Shown here one piece after another: positions 61,809 to 64,000 of a stretch of 64,000 nucleotides of DNA. Within the stretch, counting starts at the first letter, position 1. Each line of letters opens with the position of its first letter. A program made the translations under genes and the position numbers. The notes below the pieces were generated by a model, which did no database searches, was not told the origin of the DNA, and worked only from the letters and a program-made list of their open reading frames with translations. This DNA is from an uncultured Pseudomonadales bacterium (GTDB lineage: Bacteria; Pseudomonadota; Gammaproteobacteria; Pseudomonadales; Azotimanducaceae), in NCBI GenBank assembly GCA_951813515.1, contig OX638346.1, positions 1,667,617 to 1,731,616 of the forward strand. The letters run 5' to 3'.

Positions 61809-63979
61809 GCGGGCGACCCCAGCGCGCCGCGAAAGTCCGCGCCAATCGTCCTGTCCGGATGAAGCTTCGCGCCTTCAAGATCCGCGTCCGTGAACACGGC
61901 CCGGGCCAGCTCGGTGTCAGCGAGGTCCACCCCTCGCAGGATCGAGCCGAAGAACCAGGCATCGGCGGCCTTCGCGCTCGACCACTGGCTCATCGTCATG
62001 GCGCACTGCAGGAAGCGAACCGCCGACAGCGTGGTGTTCTCGAACACAGCGCCGCTCAGATCGCAGGCATCGAAGCGGCAGTCCGCGGCGAGGTGCGCGT
62101 CCTTGAACACCGCGTTGGCGAAGCCGGTCTCGGCGAAGCGGGTTCGGACGAAGCGCGCCTCGTCGAAGTGGCACGTCCCCAGGAACCCGCACGTGGTCGC
62201 TTCGACCTCGACGAAGACACTGCCCGGGAATCCCTTGGCCAGCGCCCAGACCTTGTGCATGGAGAGCCGCTCGAAGCGGCTGTGGGGAGCATGGGTGTTC
62301 GCGAAAGTCACCTCGTGCAGCGCCGTCTCGCGCAGCGCGATACCAATCAGCAGCCCCTCGCTCCACTGCACTTCCCGCCACGCGCCGCCGGAAAACGTCA
62401 CGTCGCGCATGGCGGGATCCGTCATCGATACGCGCTCCCAGACGCAGCCTTCGAGCTGGCTCTCCATCCATACCGGCTCGGCGAGCTGCAGGTCGCGGAA
62501 GGTGCAGCCCCGGAAAGTGCATCCGGTCAGGGTGGCCCGCGAGAGGTTGACGCGATCGAAGGTGCAGTCGCGGAACTCGCAGTCTTCGAAGCGGGCACCC
62601 GCGAAGCTCGAAGCGGTCAGCGTGCAGTCTGCGAACTGCGTTCCCCGCCAGGTCGTGTCTTCCGCGAGGAATCCGTCCAACCGCCGGCCCGAGATCGCCT
62701 GCGGCTTGGAACCGGCGACGACGATCGCCCCGGAGACGTCGATGTGGCGCTCCAGGGTTCCGTCGGTCAGGCGTTCGGCCAGCTTCTCGCCGAAGCGGAC
62801 CCCTTCCGCTTCGTCGAGGGCCGGCCAGAGAAGCGGGGGAGTCGGGTTCTGGATGCGGGCATCGGTGATCTTGCCCAGGATCTCGCCCGGGTCTAGATCC
62901 GTTGCCGAGGTTGCCCGGATCTGGTGGGCGACGGCGACCTCGTGCGGCGTGCAGTAGGGCATCGAGAGACGTTTGTCCGCCTCGGCGTCGAGTCGCGCAC
63001 CGCGGGTCACGGGCTCGCGTGCTTGTTCCAGCGGGGGCTCCGGGAATCCCGCCTCCTCGTGCCGCCGCTTGCCGGCGGCGAGGGCGGCGCCGGCAAGCGC
63101 CGCGAGGGCGTTCGCGTCGGGGGGAGCGTCGCCGGCGATGGCTTCCCGAGCCTGTTCCGCCAGGTTCGCCTCCTCCGGAGCGGCGCTCGCAAACGGGTTC
63201 TCTTCCGGCAAGCCGGCCTCTTCCCGGATCCACGCCTCTGTCGCGGCCCGCCGCGCGTCCATCGGGTCTTCGCCCCCTGGCGTTGAGAAAGGCAGGACCA
63301 CTGCGGACGCCAGCGCGGCGGGAAGCAGGGGCCGATCGTCCAGTGCGAGGATCGGATCCTGCCAGCGGTCGGCGGCGATGCCGCCCCAATGCTGCGCGTC
63401 CTTCACAGGGGCGGCGCGATCTTCGAGTGCGGCGACCAGCGCTACGACAGATTCGCCCAGGGGGTCGTCACCCAAATCGATACACGCGCGCGAGATGACC
63501 GCTGCGAGATCAGCAGCGGGGATCAGGATCACGCAGTGGATGCGGGTGCTCTCCGCGATCCAGCGGCCGTCGAGACGGCCGGAGGTGATCGAGACTCGGT
63601 AGTGCGGCAGGTGGGTCTCCAGTGCGTGTTCGGACAGACCTTCCCACGCCAGGGGCTCACCGGGATGCAGCGCCTCCGCCCAGAACGCATCGTGAGCATC
63701 GTGCAGTGCCGCGGCATCCGCACCGGCCGGCCAGCCTGCCCCGGAGTGCTCGTCGGGCACGCCCACCCGCCGCAGGCGCACGGGATGGTCGAAGGGCGTG
63801 GGTCCGAGCCATAGGGGCCGTTCCGGTGCCGCCTCGTCGACGATCAGCGGCGATCGCGCGTCGTCCGGCCCTCCACGCCCGGCGGGATTGTCGGCATCGT
63901 GCCACAGTGCCGCCGAAGGATCCGCGAGCAGCGGCGCATCGGGGGCGCCCGGATCGCGGTACAGAACGAAGCGCCGCAT
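61805..63979 (-). CDS. Pentapeptide-repeat protein with a possible DUF2169-type N-terminal domain
   Basis: This 724-residue protein has about 270 N-terminal residues (PLWLGPTPFDHPVRLRRVGV, HLPHYRVSITSGRLDGRW, DDRPLLPAALASAVVLPF). They resemble the DUF2169 domain found with T6SS spike genes, tentatively. A charged linker follows. Residues about 430-715 form pentapeptide repeats, A(D/N)LXX-like, such as TLTASSFAGARFEDCEFRD, NLSRATLTGCTFRGCTF and FFGSILRGVDLADTELARAV, which predict a right-handed quadrilateral helix. Such proteins act as adaptors or chaperones for PAAR/VgrG cargo. Upstream sequence is cut by the window edge, so a further gene of this unit may follow. Confidence 0.75.
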   Translation of the reverse strand: MRRFVLYRDPGAPDAPLLADPSAALWHDADNPAGRGGPDDARSPLIVDEAAPERPLWLGPTPFDHPVRLRRVGVPDEHSGAGWPAGADAAALHDAHDAFWAEALHPGEPLAWEGLSEHALETHLPHYRVSITSGRLDGRWIAESTRIHCVILIPAADLAAVISRACIDLGDDPLGESVVALVAALEDRAAPVKDAQHWGGIAADRWQDPILALDDRPLLPAALASAVVLPFSTPGGEDPMDARRAATEAWIREEAGLPEENPFASAAPEEANLAEQAREAIAGDAPPDANALAALAGAALAAGKRRHEEAGFPEPPLEQAREPVTRGARLDAEADKRLSMPYCTPHEVAVAHQIRATSATDLDPGEILGKITDARIQNPTPPLLWPALDEAEGVRFGEKLAERLTDGTLERHIDVSGAIVVAGSKPQAISGRRLDGFLAEDTTWRGTQFADCTLTASSFAGARFEDCEFRDCTFDRVNLSRATLTGCTFRGCTFRDLQLAEPVWMESQLEGCVWERVSMTDPAMRDVTFSGGAWREVQWSEGLLIGIALRETALHEVTFANTHAPHSRFERLSMHKVWALAKGFPGSVFVEVEATTCGFLGTCHFDEARFVRTRFAETGFANAVFKDAHLAADCRFDACDLSGAVFENTTLSAVRFLQCAMTMSQWSSAKAADAWFFGSILRGVDLADTELARAVFTDADLEGAKLHPDRTIGADFRGALGSPA

Positions 63980-64000
63980 GATCGATCCGCAGTGCAGAGA

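Overview
The window looks like a chromosome segment of a high-GC gammaproteobacterium. The evidence is housekeeping genes in gammaproteobacterial arrangements: trxA next to rho, the YrfG-type nucleotidase next to Hsp15 (hslR), fused cysNC behind cysD, E. coli-type gshA followed by acpH, and a HemY C-terminus at the left edge. TonB-dependent uptake, an FG-GAP/ASPIC lipoprotein, a luciferase-like monooxygenase, acyl-CoA enzymes and sulfatase genes suggest a free-living or host-associated aquatic heterotroph. That ecological reading is inference. I saw no rRNA, tRNA, CRISPR array, insertion sequence or phage genes.

Layout. 1-4740: HemY end, a decayed YejA-like remnant, a TPR lipoprotein and CRTAC1-type lipoprotein pair, and a small membrane protein. 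4760-7680: rho, trxA and hemB on the minus strand. 7890-12570: a disulfide oxidoreductase, an LLM-class flavin enzyme, and an ECF sigma / membrane protein / PDZ protein cluster. 12600-18450: YheS-like ABC-F ATPase, monothiol glutaredoxin, 3-methyladenine glycosylase, and sulfate activation (cysD, cysNC). 18500-24110: a TonB receptor and a secreted gamma-glutamyltransferase fused to an SGNH-like hydrolase domain. 24300-36130: an accessory metabolic region with a CoA ligase, a GrdB-like protein that appears to be a selenoprotein (in-frame TGA in a UxxCxxT motif), a ketopantoate-reductase-like enzyme, an SCP2-type thiolase with its DUF35 partner, four tandem cupin paralogues, cysQ and an amidohydrolase. 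36190-42730: yrfG, hslR, sulfatase, pckA, gshA and acpH, separated by unusual intergenic repeats.

43045-63979 is a type VI secretion cluster. A long minus-strand unit runs tssH, a duplicated-domain lipoprotein in the TssJ position, tssK, tssL, tssM, tssA, tssB, tssC, an Hcp-like gene and hcp. Divergent from it are tssE, tssF and tssG. A second minus-strand unit carries a pentapeptide-repeat protein, two unrecognised proteins and a DUF4150 PAAR-like spike. The apparatus is unusual: TssM lacks a normal P-loop, TssH lacks the middle coiled-coil domain, and the lipoprotein has two copies of its domain. No VgrG is in view.

Most notable: the selenoprotein candidate at 26913-27812, the four-gene cupin array, the GGT-SGNH fusion, a 25-bp palindrome whose edge supplies stop codons, and a roughly 118-bp intergenic repeat that can form alternative hairpins before pckA.
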